Shown: one piece after another, positions 6,780 through 15,442 of the stretch
Layout of the letters: each line of letters starts with the position of its first letter
Numbering within the stretch: the first letter of the stretch is position 1
Assembly (NCBI GenBank): GCA_947629545.1
Contig: CANREE010000007.1
Span: 1-51,947 of the forward strand
Origin: an uncultured Lachnospiraceae bacterium
Lineage (GTDB): Bacteria > Bacillota > Clostridia > Lachnospirales > Lachnospiraceae
Length of the DNA: 51,947 nucleotides
Direction of reading: 5' to 3'
Notes under the pieces: generated by a model
Seen by the model: only the letters and a program-made list of their open reading frames with translations
What the model was told of the DNA's origin: nothing
The model's database searches: none
Translations under genes and position numbers: made by a program

Positions 6780-9071
6780 ATGATCGAATTATGGAAAGGC
6801 GGCGCCTATCTGATCGATGGGACGACACTGGTGGAAGAGGATCGCGCAGAGGAGCTGACTGCCCTCGTGAAGGGACCGGTGGATAAGGAAGAAGCGAGAA
6901 AGGGAACGATTGCCTGGTCCATTCTTCGGGAGCACAATACCTCGGGCGATATGGAAAAACTGAAGCTGAAATTTGACGCGCTGACCTCCCATGATATTAC
7001 CTTCGTGGGGATTATCCAGACGGCCAAGGCCTCGGGAATGAAGGAATTTCCCATTCCTTACGTGCTGACGAACTGTCATAATTCCCTGTGTGCCGTAGGC
7101 GGTACCATCAATGAGGACGACCATGTATTCGGCCTGACTGCGGCCCGGCATTACGGAGGGATCTTTGTTCCGCCGCATATTGCTGTGATTCATCAGTACA
7201 TGCGGGAGATGATGGCCGGATGCGGCCGGATGATCCTGGGCTCCGACAGCCATACCCGCTACGGGGCCTTGGGAACCATGGCGGTGGGGGAAGGCGGAGG
7301 AGAGCTTGTCAAGCAGCTTTTGTGCGATACTTATGATGTGGCCCGGCCTCAGGTAGTGGCTGTCTATCTGGAGGGAAAGCCCGCCCCAGGCGTGGGGCCC
7401 CATGACGTGGCGCTTGCCATCGTGGGGGCTGTATTCAAAAATGGGTATGTGAAGAATAAAGTTATGGAATTCGTGGGTCCCGGCGTGGCGTCTATGGACA
7501 CAGACTACCGAAATGGCGTGGATGTGATGACTACGGAGACCACTTGTCTTACCTCTATCTGGCAGACGGACGAAGACACCCGCCGGTATCTGCGGATGCA
7601 CGGGCGGGAGGAGGCCTATCGGGAACTGAAGCCGGCGGCTGTGGCATATTACGACGGCGTGGTAAAGGTGGATCTTTCTGCTGTTCAGCCGATGATTGCC
7701 ATGCCGTTCCATCCCAGCAATGTTTATGAGATCGGCGAGCTTAAAGAGAATCTGGGAGATATCCTGCGGGAAATCGAGAAGGAGGCTGCCCGGATCAGCG
7801 GACGGGACGAGAGCCGGTTCAGACTGACAGACAAGATGGAGAACGGAAAGCTGCGCGTGGATCAGGGTATCATCGCGGGCTGCGCCGGCGGCAATTACTC
7901 CAATGTAATGGCAGCCGCCCATATTCTGGGAGGAAAAACCTGTGGAAGCGGTCTGTTCAATCTGTCTGTTTATCCGTCTTCCCAGCCAGTCTATATGGAT
8001 CTGGTGAAGAAAGGAGCGGTCACAGAGCTGATGGCCGCGGGCGCGGTAGTGAAAACCGCGTTCTGCGGACCCTGCTTCGGAGCAGGTGACACACCGGCCA
8101 ACAATACGCTCAGTATCCGTCATACGACCCGTAACTTCCCCAACCGGGAAGGCTCCAAGCCCGGCAATGGACAGATGGCGGCGGTGGCGCTTATGGACGC
8201 CCGTTCCATCGCCGCTACGGCGGCAAACGGCGGCATCCTGACGGCGGCCACGGAGTTTGCAGATGATTATCAGGTTCCGGAATACTGCTTTGACGGAACG
8301 GTCTACCAGAGCCGCGTCTATCAGGGGTATGGCAAAGCCCGGCCCCAGGAACCGGTAGTTTACGGACCGAATATCAAGGACTGGCCGGAGATGAGTCCTC
8401 TGGCAGACCATATCCTTCTTAAGGTCTGTGCGAAGATTCTGGATGATGTAACTACCACCGATGAACTGATTCCTTCCGGGGAGACGTCTTCCTATCGCTC
8501 CAATCCATTAGGGCTGGCGGAATTTACGCTGTCCAGAAGGGATCCGGGATATGTAGGGCGGGCCAAACAGGCAGGAGCGCTGGAGACTTTAAGGAGAGCA
8601 GGCGGGCAGCCGTGGGAGACAGACGAAGGGCTGAAGCTGGCTTTTGAAAGGATCAAAACCATTCCGGGATGTGAGGATATTTCCCGTCAGGAGACAGAGA
8701 TCGGCAGCGTGATCTATGCGAGAAAGCCGGGAGACGGTTCCGCCAGAGAGCAGGCGGCCAGCTGTCAGAGGGTGCTGGGCGGTCTGGCAAACATTGCCGG
8801 CGAGTATGCCACCAAGAGATACCGTTCTAATGTGATGAACTGGGGAATGCTTCCCTTCCTTATGGAGGGTGAACCGGAGTTTTCTGTGGGCGACTTTATC
8901 TATGTTCCGGAGATCCGAAAGGCTCTGGATGGCGACATGAAAGATATTCCCGCGTATCTGCTGGGAGAAGGCGGCGCGAAGCGGCTGCATCTCTCCATCG
9001 CGGATATGACAGGGGACGAAAAGGAGATTGTGAAAGCCGGATGTCTGATCAATTTTAACCGAAACCGTTGA
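6780..9071 (+). CDS. acn: Aconitate hydratase
   Basis: A 763-aa aconitase-superfamily hydratase with AGGAGAG just before ATG 6780. Candidate [4Fe-4S] cysteines lie in [15 protein letters not shown] and [15 protein letters not shown] near residue 157 and the swivel domain at the C-terminus (from about residue 560) also fit. This clostridial type differs from AcnA/AcnB in its cysteine spacing and is often annotated only as hydratase. It interconverts citrate and isocitrate, the step between its two operon partners although it is the last gene. A strong terminator follows at 9107-9146. Confidence 0.9.
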   Translation: MIELWKGGAYLIDGTTLVEEDRAEELTALVKGPVDKEEARKGTIAWSILREHNTSGDMEKLKLKFDALTSHDITFVGIIQTAKASGMKEFPIPYVLTNCHNSLCAVGGTINEDDHVFGLTAARHYGGIFVPPHIAVIHQYMREMMAGCGRMILGSDSHTRYGALGTMAVGEGGGELVKQLLCDTYDVARPQVVAVYLEGKPAPGVGPHDVALAIVGAVFKNGYVKNKVMEFVGPGVASMDTDYRNGVDVMTTETTCLTSIWQTDEDTRRYLRMHGREEAYRELKPAAVAYYDGVVKVDLSAVQPMIAMPFHPSNVYEIGELKENLGDILREIEKEAARISGRDESRFRLTDKMENGKLRVDQGIIAGCAGGNYSNVMAAAHILGGKTCGSGLFNLSVYPSSQPVYMDLVKKGAVTELMAAGAVVKTAFCGPCFGAGDTPANNTLSIRHTTRNFPNREGSKPGNGQMAAVALMDARSIAATAANGGILTAATEFADDYQVPEYCFDGTVYQSRVYQGYGKARPQEPVVYGPNIKDWPEMSPLADHILLKVCAKILDDVTTTDELIPSGETSSYRSNPLGLAEFTLSRRDPGYVGRAKQAGALETLRRAGGQPWETDEGLKLAFERIKTIPGCEDISRQETEIGSVIYARKPGDGSAREQAASCQRVLGGLANIAGEYATKRYRSNVMNWGMLPFLMEGEPEFSVGDFIYVPEIRKALDGDMKDIPAYLLGEGGAKRLHLSIADMTGDEKEIVKAGCLINFNRNR

Positions 9072-9106
9072 GGACAGCCGTCAGACGGAGCTGCGGCAGC
9101 AGTGCA

Positions 9107-9146
9107 AATAAGGTTCCTGTTTTCGTAAAATAGGAACCTTATTTTA
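9107..9146 (+). terminator. Rho-independent terminator of gltA-icd-acn
   Basis: AATAAGGTTCCT (9107-9118) pairs perfectly with AGGAACCTTATT (9132-9143), followed by TTT. Confidence 0.85.
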
Positions 9147-9161
9147 TCGGGTGGCTTCCGT

Positions 9162-9180
9162 TATAATAACGCTGAGCGTT
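9162..9180 (+). promoter_or_regulatory. -10 box with adjacent perfect palindrome
   Basis: TATAAT (9162-9167) is followed immediately by AACGCTGAGCGTT (9168-9180), a perfect 6-1-6 palindrome at the expected transcription start. No good -35 is visible 17 bases upstream (TTATTT), so an activator or weak promoter is likely. The palindrome could be a repressor operator for the isomerase-family gene. Confidence 0.4.
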
Positions 9181-9248
9181 AACTGCGGAAGTGTTCCCCG
9201 CGGAAAGGGAAACGGATACGCATATCGATCAAAAGGAGGGATTTTGTT

Positions 9249-10670
9249 ATGTTAGTTGAGACAAAAGCAAGAGTCGGCGTATTTGCCATCGCACTGGGCG
9301 CTTATTTGCCCCAGTTCCCGTCGCTGGTGTCGGAATTTAAGGCCCAGTACGAGGCGTTTAAGAAGACGCTGCCGGATACGGTGGAGGTGATCGACGGCGG
9401 CCTGGTCACGACGAAGGAACTGTCGATGGCGGCGGGGGACAAGTTCCGGGCCGCAGATGTGGACCTGGTGATCCTGCAGCTTCTGACTTACGCCACTTCC
9501 TACAATATGCTGCCGGCGGTCCGTGACCTGAACGTGCCGGTGGTGCTGGTGAATCTGCAGAAGAAGAAAGCGCCGGACTATGCGAACACAGATACGGCAA
9601 CCTGGCTTGGCGAGCTGTACGCCTGCGGCGCCGTAGGCGAGATGGTGGCGGATCTGGAGCGCGCCGGCAAGCGCCACGCGGTGATCACCGGCGTGGTCGA
9701 GGGCGGGGATCCTCAGGCGCAGGCGGAGATCGAGGACTGGTGCCGGGCGGCTCAGGTGCGGCGCCGTTTCCGCGATACGAATATTGCGCAGATCGGACGC
9801 CCCTATCCGGGCATGATGGATCTGTACATCGACGAGACCAACCTGTATCACAGAATGTTCCTCTATACGAAGCAGTTCGACTGGGAGAAAATGTGGGCCA
9901 TCGCCGACAATATCTCCGACGAAGAAGCCATCCGCACCAAGGCTCAGGATATCCTTGACACCTTTGATATCGAGGGCGGCGGCACCATCGAGAAGGTCTG
10001 GGATATGGCCAGATATGTGGTTGCCTTCGAGCAGTGGGTGAAGGACGAGCAGCTGGCCCTGGTGGCCTCCCACTACGACGGCTTTGCGCAGGGCGTGGCC
10101 GGGAAGCTGGACAGCATGCTGATTCCCGCATTTTCTATGCTGATCAAGCAGGGAACCGCCTGCGCGGTGGAAGGCGACATCAAGGTAGCGATGGCTATGA
10201 GCATCTTAAAGACGATCGCAGGCACCGGCCAGCTGTCTGAGATGTATTCCATCGATTTCAACGAAGATATCTGCATCATCGGTCATTCCGGTTCCGGCGA
10301 CGCGGATATTTCCCAGGCGAAGAAGCCGACGATGAAGATCGTTCCCGTGTTCCACGGCAAGACGGGCGGCGGCTATCTGACCCAGTTCTATCCGCCGGTG
10401 GGGCCGGTGACTTATCTCGGCATCACTCAGGATAAGGACGGACATTTCAAGTTTGTCGTGGCAGAGGGCGTCAATGAGCCCGGCCCGATCTTTACCTTCG
10501 GCGATACGAATATGCGCACCCGCTTTACCTGCGGCGCCAGGGAGTTCTGCAACCGCTGGAGCGAGGCAGGCCCGACCCACCATATGGCGGCGGCGGTCGG
10601 ACGCCATATCGACACGATTCTGAAGGTCGCGAAGATCTTTGACGTGCCGGTGGATATCATTACGAGATAG
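9249..10670 (+). CDS. L-arabinose/L-fucose isomerase-family protein
   Basis: A 473-aa cytosolic protein of the AraA/FucI fold, close to the ~475-500 aa of L-arabinose isomerase. Likely metal ligands are the Glu in T-A-C-A-V-E-G-D, the acidic pair in D-F-N-E-D-I, the His in G-H-S-G-S-G-D and the paired His in G-P-T-H-H-M. The start follows AAAGGAGGG (9231-9239). No kinase, transporter or epimerase for pentose use is adjacent, so the sugar substrate cannot be named; this may be a divergent isomerase acting on another aldose or deoxysugar. It is monocistronic, behind a -10/palindrome region, and the next gene points toward it. Confidence 0.75.
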   Translation: MLVETKARVGVFAIALGAYLPQFPSLVSEFKAQYEAFKKTLPDTVEVIDGGLVTTKELSMAAGDKFRAADVDLVILQLLTYATSYNMLPAVRDLNVPVVLVNLQKKKAPDYANTDTATWLGELYACGAVGEMVADLERAGKRHAVITGVVEGGDPQAQAEIEDWCRAAQVRRRFRDTNIAQIGRPYPGMMDLYIDETNLYHRMFLYTKQFDWEKMWAIADNISDEEAIRTKAQDILDTFDIEGGGTIEKVWDMARYVVAFEQWVKDEQLALVASHYDGFAQGVAGKLDSMLIPAFSMLIKQGTACAVEGDIKVAMAMSILKTIAGTGQLSEMYSIDFNEDICIIGHSGSGDADISQAKKPTMKIVPVFHGKTGGGYLTQFYPPVGPVTYLGITQDKDGHFKFVVAEGVNEPGPIFTFGDTNMRTRFTCGAREFCNRWSEAGPTHHMAAAVGRHIDTILKVAKIFDVPVDIITR

Positions 10671-10695
10671 TGTGTTGAAACAGATTGCACCCATT

Positions 10696-11619
10696 TTAAG
10701 GGGCGGCGGATACAGCATCCAGATATTCTTCCAGACAGATGCCGCGGCGGTGAATTTCCGCCGCGGCTTCTTCGCCTACATAGCGGTAATGCCACGGCTC
10801 GTTGCTGATGCCGGTGATTTCGGTTTTGTCCTCCGGGTAGCGGCGGATGAAGCCGTATTCGTGGGCGTGCCTGTCCAGCCATTCGTAGACCTGGTAGCCG
10901 GCGGAGTGGATGCCGTCGGCGTTGATGTCCACGGCGGAGCCGAGCTGATGTTCGCTGGTGCCGGGGATGGCTACCCAGGTTTCCGCTTCTTTTTTCGCTT
11001 TTTCGGCGGAATAGCCCTGGGACTCGAAAGAGGCGATCTTTTCGTTCATCAGGCTCTGCTGTTTTTCCGTGGTGCGGAAGCCGGAAGCCACGACGGGGTA
11101 TACGCCGTCCTTGCGCATCGCGTCGAACATGGACTGAAGAGACGGATAGATTCGGGAGTCCACGGACTGGCCGTTATCGAGTTCGGTCAGATCTAACTGG
11201 TCCTGCCAGCCGTCGGGAAGCGGATGGGTGCGGTTAACGAGCAGAAGGTACCAGGGAGTGCCGGTGCCGGAAGTGTCGCCTGTCTGCGGGGTGTTGTCCG
11301 AATTGTCTGTGTGAGCAGAATCAGCGCCTGTTGCTCCGGGTGAAGCGACCGTGTTGTCGGCATCATCGACATTCTGACTGCGCGACAGATTTACGATCCG
11401 TATCATGGAATCCGTCAGGTCGTTTTGTAGAAAGGACGACGAATCCGAAGCCCCGGTCCTGGGGACGTTTCGGTTCAGAAAGGCCGGAAGACAGAGCAGA
11501 GTTGTAATAGCTGCGGTGCAGATGCAGAGAAAACAGAAACGGGATTTCCGCCTGCGTCTGGCTTTGCGGCGGCTGTGTTGTGTGCCGAGATTTTGTTTTT
11601 GGTCAGATCGTTCATTCAT
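10696..11619 (-). CDS. vanY: VanY-type D-alanyl-D-alanine carboxypeptidase
   Basis: About 307 aa, peptidase family M15B. A basic start and one transmembrane helix (about residues 25-45) anchor it; a Ser/Asp/Gly/Thr-rich linker follows, then the catalytic domain. Motifs seen are S-G-F-R-T, S-E-H-Q-L-G-S-A-V-D (Zn ligands His and Asp) and E-P-W-H-Y-R-Y-V-G (catalytic Glu, third Zn ligand His). It trims the terminal D-Ala from peptidoglycan stems outside the membrane. I place the start at ATG 11619, nine bases after AGGAGGA; ATG 11628 touches the ribosome binding site. It follows vanR-vanS, but no vanG/A/B ligase, vanX or vanT is present, so it most likely serves wall maturation and not resistance. 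Confidence 0.87.
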   Translation of the reverse strand: MNERSDQKQNLGTQHSRRKARRRRKSRFCFLCICTAAITTLLCLPAFLNRNVPRTGASDSSSFLQNDLTDSMIRIVNLSRSQNVDDADNTVASPGATGADSAHTDNSDNTPQTGDTSGTGTPWYLLLVNRTHPLPDGWQDQLDLTELDNGQSVDSRIYPSLQSMFDAMRKDGVYPVVASGFRTTEKQQSLMNEKIASFESQGYSAEKAKKEAETWVAIPGTSEHQLGSAVDINADGIHSAGYQVYEWLDRHAHEYGFIRRYPEDKTEITGISNEPWHYRYVGEEAAAEIHRRGICLEEYLDAVSAAP

Positions 11620-11630
11620 GATTATCATTC

Positions 11631-11661
11631 CTCCTGTCAGGTATATTTTATCGGACAGGAG
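11631..11661 (-). promoter_or_regulatory. Hairpin masking the vanY ribosome binding site
   Basis: In the minus-strand RNA, CTCCTGTC (11661-11654) pairs over eight bases with GACAGGAG (11638-11631), which contains the AGGAGG used for vanY. The loop is 15 nt. Folded, it would block translation; what opens it is not visible. Confidence 0.5.
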
Positions 11662-11762
11662 ACTACGGTTTTTTAATATCGGATTGTTTGATTCCTAAGA
11701 AAATGTTAACGCAAAATTGAGATTCCTGAAACGGCAATATTCAGGGCGAAGATGCAGGCCGC

Positions 11763-12884
11763 TTACTGGTTGGGCAGCGTGACCTTAAATTCCACGATTC
11801 CGTCATGGCTTTCCGCCGTGATCGTCCCGCTGTGGAGTGTGATGATTTCCCTGGCAATGGCAAGTCCCAGTCCGGCGCCGCCGGTATCAGAGGCGCGCGC
11901 TGTATCCAGCCGATAGAATTTCTCAAAAAGAGAGGCCAGTTTTTCCTGTGGAATAGTCTTGCCGTGATTTCGGAAAACGATCACGACGGAGTCGTCCGAT
12001 TCCCATGCGGTGATGCTGATCTCAGTACCGGGATCGCTGTAAGCGGCCGCATTTTTCAGGATATTCTGGAAGACCCTGGCCAGACGGTCCGGATCACCGT
12101 AAACGGTCAGCTCCTCATCGGCGTCCAGAACAGCGGTATTGCCGTGTTCCATAAGAAGCGGTGAGAACTCGTCCGTCAGCTGCACAAGCATATAACAGAG
12201 GTCGATCTTTTCCTTGGCGAGCGTGATTTGCTGCAGGTTATAGCGGGTAATCTCAAAGAATTCATTGATCATTTTCTCCAGACGACAGGCTTTGTCCAGT
12301 GTGATGCCCACATAGCGGACCCGCTGTTCGGCGGGCATATCCGGAGCTTCAGACAGGAGGCTCAGATAGCCGATGACTGAGGTGAGGGGCGTACGGATAT
12401 CGTGAGCCAGATACATGACCAGATCGTTCTTGCGCTGTTCGGCGAGCCGTGCATCCATGGCACGCTTGTGAAGTTCTGACTTTACTTCGTTTAACTTGCG
12501 CTCGGTGGCGGACATTTCCGCCGGCAGACGGATTTCACTGTCATCGGACAGAAGGCCGTCAATCCCCTGATTGATTGCGTCGAAATAACCGGTGAACCAG
12601 TTCAGGATCACCCAAAGCAGCAGAAAGAACATGACGAGAATTGCGGCAACCCAGAAGAATGTCAGATTTCCGCGAAAAATGATCGTATAGAGCCGGTGGG
12701 CTTCATCGTCGCTGATGCGGAAGAGCGTGCGGAAAATGGCCACCACCACATCGCCGCCGCGCCTGTGCCAGAACCGCCGGTAGAAGAGATAGATCAGGAC
12801 CGGCGCAGCGACACCGATGCATACCAGACGGAGATAAAGCTTTCGTTTGAAGCCGGAATAATCAGATCTACGGTTGTTTTTCAA
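11763..12884 (-). CDS. vanS: VanS-type sensor histidine kinase
   Basis: About 373 aa. Two transmembrane helices (about residues 16-35 and 75-100) flank a short extracytoplasmic loop, as in VanS. A HAMP-like linker leads to the H-box L-A-H-D-I-R-T-P-L-T-S-V-I-G-Y-L, then the N-box I-L-K-N-A-A-A-Y and G-box D-T-G-G-A-G-L-G-L-A-I-A. It phosphorylates VanR. The likely start is TTG 12884, inside the vanR 3' end (17-base overlap) after a GGGGAGTGGGG stretch, so it is translationally coupled. An earlier in-frame start would overlap vanR by ~85 bases and add a non-conserved extension. Confidence 0.87.
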   Translation of the reverse strand: MKNNRRSDYSGFKRKLYLRLVCIGVAAPVLIYLFYRRFWHRRGGDVVVAIFRTLFRISDDEAHRLYTIIFRGNLTFFWVAAILVMFFLLLWVILNWFTGYFDAINQGIDGLLSDDSEIRLPAEMSATERKLNEVKSELHKRAMDARLAEQRKNDLVMYLAHDIRTPLTSVIGYLSLLSEAPDMPAEQRVRYVGITLDKACRLEKMINEFFEITRYNLQQITLAKEKIDLCYMLVQLTDEFSPLLMEHGNTAVLDADEELTVYGDPDRLARVFQNILKNAAAYSDPGTEISITAWESDDSVVIVFRNHGKTIPQEKLASLFEKFYRLDTARASDTGGAGLGLAIAREIITLHSGTITAESHDGIVEFKVTLPNQ

Positions 12885-13581
12885 TTTTGTACCCCACTCC
12901 CCAGATGGTTCGGATGTAATTCGGTTTCTCGACCGTGTCGCCCAGCTTCTCACGCAGGTGGCGGATGTGGACGGTGATGGTGTTGTTGCTCTTGCTGTAG
13001 TATTCGTCCTGCCAGATCTGATGGAACAGTTCCTCAGCGCTGACTACATTGCCCTTGCTCTCAAGTAGAATCCGCAGGATTGAGAATTCCGTCGGAGTCA
13101 GCGTCAGCGGACGCTCGTTGAGCAGGCATTCGTGCGTGCGGACATTCAGCATCAGTCCGGCGTGGGAGAGAACGTCATCCTCCGCTTCCGGTACGGCGGC
13201 GCTGGCCGGATTGTAGCGCTTGTAACGGCGCAGCTGGGCCTTCACCCGGGCCACCAGTTCCAGCGGCCTAAACGGTTTTGTGATGTAATCGTCGGCGCCC
13301 AGGGTCAGCCCGGTGATCTTGTCCATCTCCTCGTCCCTGGCGGTCAGCATGATGACCGGGTAGGTATGGTTCTGCCGGATCCGGCGGCACAGGTCGTAGC
13401 CGCTCATGTCCGGCAGCATGATGTCCAGGATCGCCAGATCCAGTTCCTCGCGCTCGACGCAGGCCAGGGCGTCGCCGGCGGTGTAATATTTAAATACGGT
13501 GTAGTTCTCGTTCTGCAGATAGACCTCCACCAGGTCCGCGATGGCGGTCTCGTCGTCGACGATCAGGATCTTATCCGGCAT
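12868..13581 (-). CDS. vanR: VanR-type response regulator (OmpR family)
   Basis: A 237-aa two-domain regulator. The receiver domain (about 1-120) has D-D near residue 10, the phosphoacceptor in L-A-I-L-D-I-M-L-P-D, the T of M-L-T-A-R and the K of Y-I-T-K-P-F. The C-terminal winged helix (about 135-235) ends with R-T-I-W-G-V-G-Y-K-I. ATG 13581 follows AAGGAGG at six bases; upstream in-frame starts lack one. It heads the minus-strand set vanR-vanS-vanY and probably controls vanY. Compared with complete VanG-type clusters, the precursor-making enzymes are absent. Confidence 0.88.
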   Translation of the reverse strand: MPDKILIVDDETAIADLVEVYLQNENYTVFKYYTAGDALACVEREELDLAILDIMLPDMSGYDLCRRIRQNHTYPVIMLTARDEEMDKITGLTLGADDYITKPFRPLELVARVKAQLRRYKRYNPASAAVPEAEDDVLSHAGLMLNVRTHECLLNERPLTLTPTEFSILRILLESKGNVVSAEELFHQIWQDEYYSKSNNTITVHIRHLREKLGDTVEKPNYIRTIWGVGYKIEKQP

Positions 13582-13658
13582 GGGAGCCTCCTTGTTGGTT
13601 ATGCCTTTGCTGACAAGTATATCAGATTGCGGAGCGGTATTCATTAGGATTCCCATCA

Positions 13659-13676
13659 GAAAATATTAATATTTTC
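13659..13676. repeat. AT-rich perfect palindrome upstream of vanR
   Basis: GAAAATATTAATATTTTC is an 18-bp perfect palindrome between the stop of the oxidoreductase gene and vanR. It could be an operator for vanR or the remains of a terminator. Confidence 0.4.
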
Positions 13677-15239
13677 CTAATCATCATTTTCCTGCCCGGA
13701 GGAGCGCGCCGCCCGGACGCGGTCCATGGCTTTGACGATGTCGCCGTACCTTCCGGTCACCGCATCGTAGTTCTCCGGAAGATGGGGGAAGATGCATCCG
13801 CTGCAGTCCTTATGTCCGTTCGGAAGGTATCGGAAATTGCCGCCGCAGTCTTCGCCCAGCGTGTACAGAGGGCAGTAGCAGAACAGGCAGTTGAATTCCT
13901 CCCTCCCGCCGGTGGGATGGCAGGGGAAATATTCGCATTCTTTATTGCAGAAATAGGCGTAATGCCGGCTAAGGCCGCGGATGTATTCCTCCATGTCCAC
14001 GGTCTGGCCCGTGAGCCTGGACTGTTCCGCCGCGAAGACGGTCAGATGGTTTTCCACCGATACGCCGATATCGGAGATGGAGCTGCCCGTGTATGTTCCG
14101 GTCAGATATTCGTAGAACGCGTTTATGATGCCCTCGTCCCCGCCGCCGTGACCGCCCAAGACGCCGTCCTCGCCAGTGAGCGGGATCTCTGTCGTGCTTT
14201 TGGTCTCAAAGTCATACAGAGTGACGGGCCGGTTCCCGCTTAACGCCGCCCGCGCTTCGCCTTTCGTTCCCATGATATGGATAAACCGTCCGCCCCGGTT
14301 GAAGGCGTTCATCGTAAATGTCACGGTCACGTCGTCCTCAAAGAGCATGTTCACGGTCTGATGGTCCACCACGTCATTGTCGCACTTGTAGACGCATTTG
14401 CCGTACTGGGTCGTGCGCAGGGCATGCCTGACCATCTCGTCGGTGGGATCAGCCTCCCGCGCGCAGGTGGTGCGGAACCAGTCGTTTTTCTTGTCGTCCA
14501 GATAGAGCTTCACCGCGTTATAGGGGCAGGTATCCCCGGCGGGGCAGCCCTCGATGCAATAGTCCGGCGATCCGGCGGGCGCGTTTTTCTCCTTAAAATA
14601 AGTCAGGGAGCCGAAGGACTGGACCTTCAGGCAGCGCCTGCCGATCAGCCACTGAAGGATGTCGATGTCATGGCAGGATTTCTGAAGCAGCATGAAGGAG
14701 GAGCGCGCGGTATTGCCCCAGTTGCCCCGGACGAAGCTGTGGCTCTGGTGGACGTTGCCCACACATTCTTCATGATTGATGGAAATGATCTCGCCCAGAC
14801 GGCCGTCGTCGATCAGCTTCTTTAACGTGAGGAAGAACGGCGTATAGCGGAGCACGTGGCAGACTACGACCTTTGCGTTCCCCGCGGCCGCGGCCTCGGC
14901 GATGCGCAGGCATTCGGCGGGATCCGGGGAAACAGGCTTTTCCAGGAGCAGGTCGTAGCCCAGGGAAATGGCCTTCATGGCCGGTTCATAGTGCTGTCTG
15001 TCCATCGTGGAAATGATAGCCGCGTCGGCGATCCTGCCAAGATCAAGGAGAGAACGCCAGTCGGTAAAGCAGAGCTCATCCGGAATACCGTGCCTTTTCT
15101 GGATCGCGAGCCTGCGGCTGTCGATGGGCTCCGCGACCGCTGTAACCTGAAACCTGTCCGGCATTTGCGCCATGATATCAGTATAGGTTTCGCCGCGGTT
15201 GCCCGCGCCGATCAGGATGATTTTCAGCTGCTTTTTCAT
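13677..15239 (-). CDS. Gfo/Idh/MocA oxidoreductase fused to a cysteine-rich domain
   Basis: A 520-aa protein. The N-terminus is a Rossmann NAD(P)-binding fold with G-A-G-N-R-G near residue 12 and the family E-K-P-V-S at about 100. The substrate domain carries a cysteine cluster (C-I-E-G-C-P-A-G-D-T-C-P-Y) common in clostridial members. After about residue 420 there is an extra ~85-residue module with C-N-K-E-C-E-Y-F-P-C-H, N-C-L-F-C-Y-C-P-L-Y, D-C-G-G-N-F-R-Y and K-D-C-S-G-C, which matches what I know of the small cysteine-rich (zf-like) domain otherwise seen as a free protein or near cobalamin genes. It probably binds Zn or an Fe-S centre. Start follows AAGGAGGA. Substrate unknown, likely a sugar or inositol derivative. 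Confidence 0.82.
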   Translation of the reverse strand: MKKQLKIILIGAGNRGETYTDIMAQMPDRFQVTAVAEPIDSRRLAIQKRHGIPDELCFTDWRSLLDLGRIADAAIISTMDRQHYEPAMKAISLGYDLLLEKPVSPDPAECLRIAEAAAAGNAKVVVCHVLRYTPFFLTLKKLIDDGRLGEIISINHEECVGNVHQSHSFVRGNWGNTARSSFMLLQKSCHDIDILQWLIGRRCLKVQSFGSLTYFKEKNAPAGSPDYCIEGCPAGDTCPYNAVKLYLDDKKNDWFRTTCAREADPTDEMVRHALRTTQYGKCVYKCDNDVVDHQTVNMLFEDDVTVTFTMNAFNRGGRFIHIMGTKGEARAALSGNRPVTLYDFETKSTTEIPLTGEDGVLGGHGGGDEGIINAFYEYLTGTYTGSSISDIGVSVENHLTVFAAEQSRLTGQTVDMEEYIRGLSRHYAYFCNKECEYFPCHPTGGREEFNCLFCYCPLYTLGEDCGGNFRYLPNGHKDCSGCIFPHLPENYDAVTGRYGDIVKAMDRVRAARSSGQENDD

Positions 15240-15377
15240 GGAAGATTCCTCCTTGTAGGATGCGGTCTTTGTTATTGAAAGTCTATCACATATCTTTGGG
15301 AATTACAAACGGAATATCGTCGCAGGCCGGCTCCCGGGCCGCGGCTGCCGTAAAGACATCCGTCCGACCAGGCGATT

Positions 15378-15406
15378 CACACAATGTCCAACTCCTACAT
15401 AGGATA
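15378..15406 (+). promoter_or_regulatory. Sigma-K/E-like mother-cell promoter
   Basis: CACA (15378-15381), 16 bases, CATAGGATA (15398-15406) fits the sigma-K pattern mACm-N16/17-CATAnnnTA known from Bacillus subtilis. It lies ~37 bases upstream of the Cys-rich gene's start. Confidence 0.45.
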
Positions 15407-15442
15407 TAGTACAAACATGAAAACCAAAGGAGATTTGATCAT

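Noticed and set aside
6789..8411. A 540-codon open frame on the minus strand
   Set aside because: It lies fully antisense to the aconitase gene, has no ribosome binding site and a His/Arg/Gly-rich composition typical of a high-GC shadow frame.
10696..13581. A vancomycin-resistance cluster
   Set aside because: Only regulator, sensor and carboxypeptidase are present; without an alternative ligase this would not be expected to give resistance.
13132..15278. Several 140-180-codon plus-strand frames
   Set aside because: Antisense to vanR and the Gfo/Idh/MocA gene, both fully supported on the minus strand.
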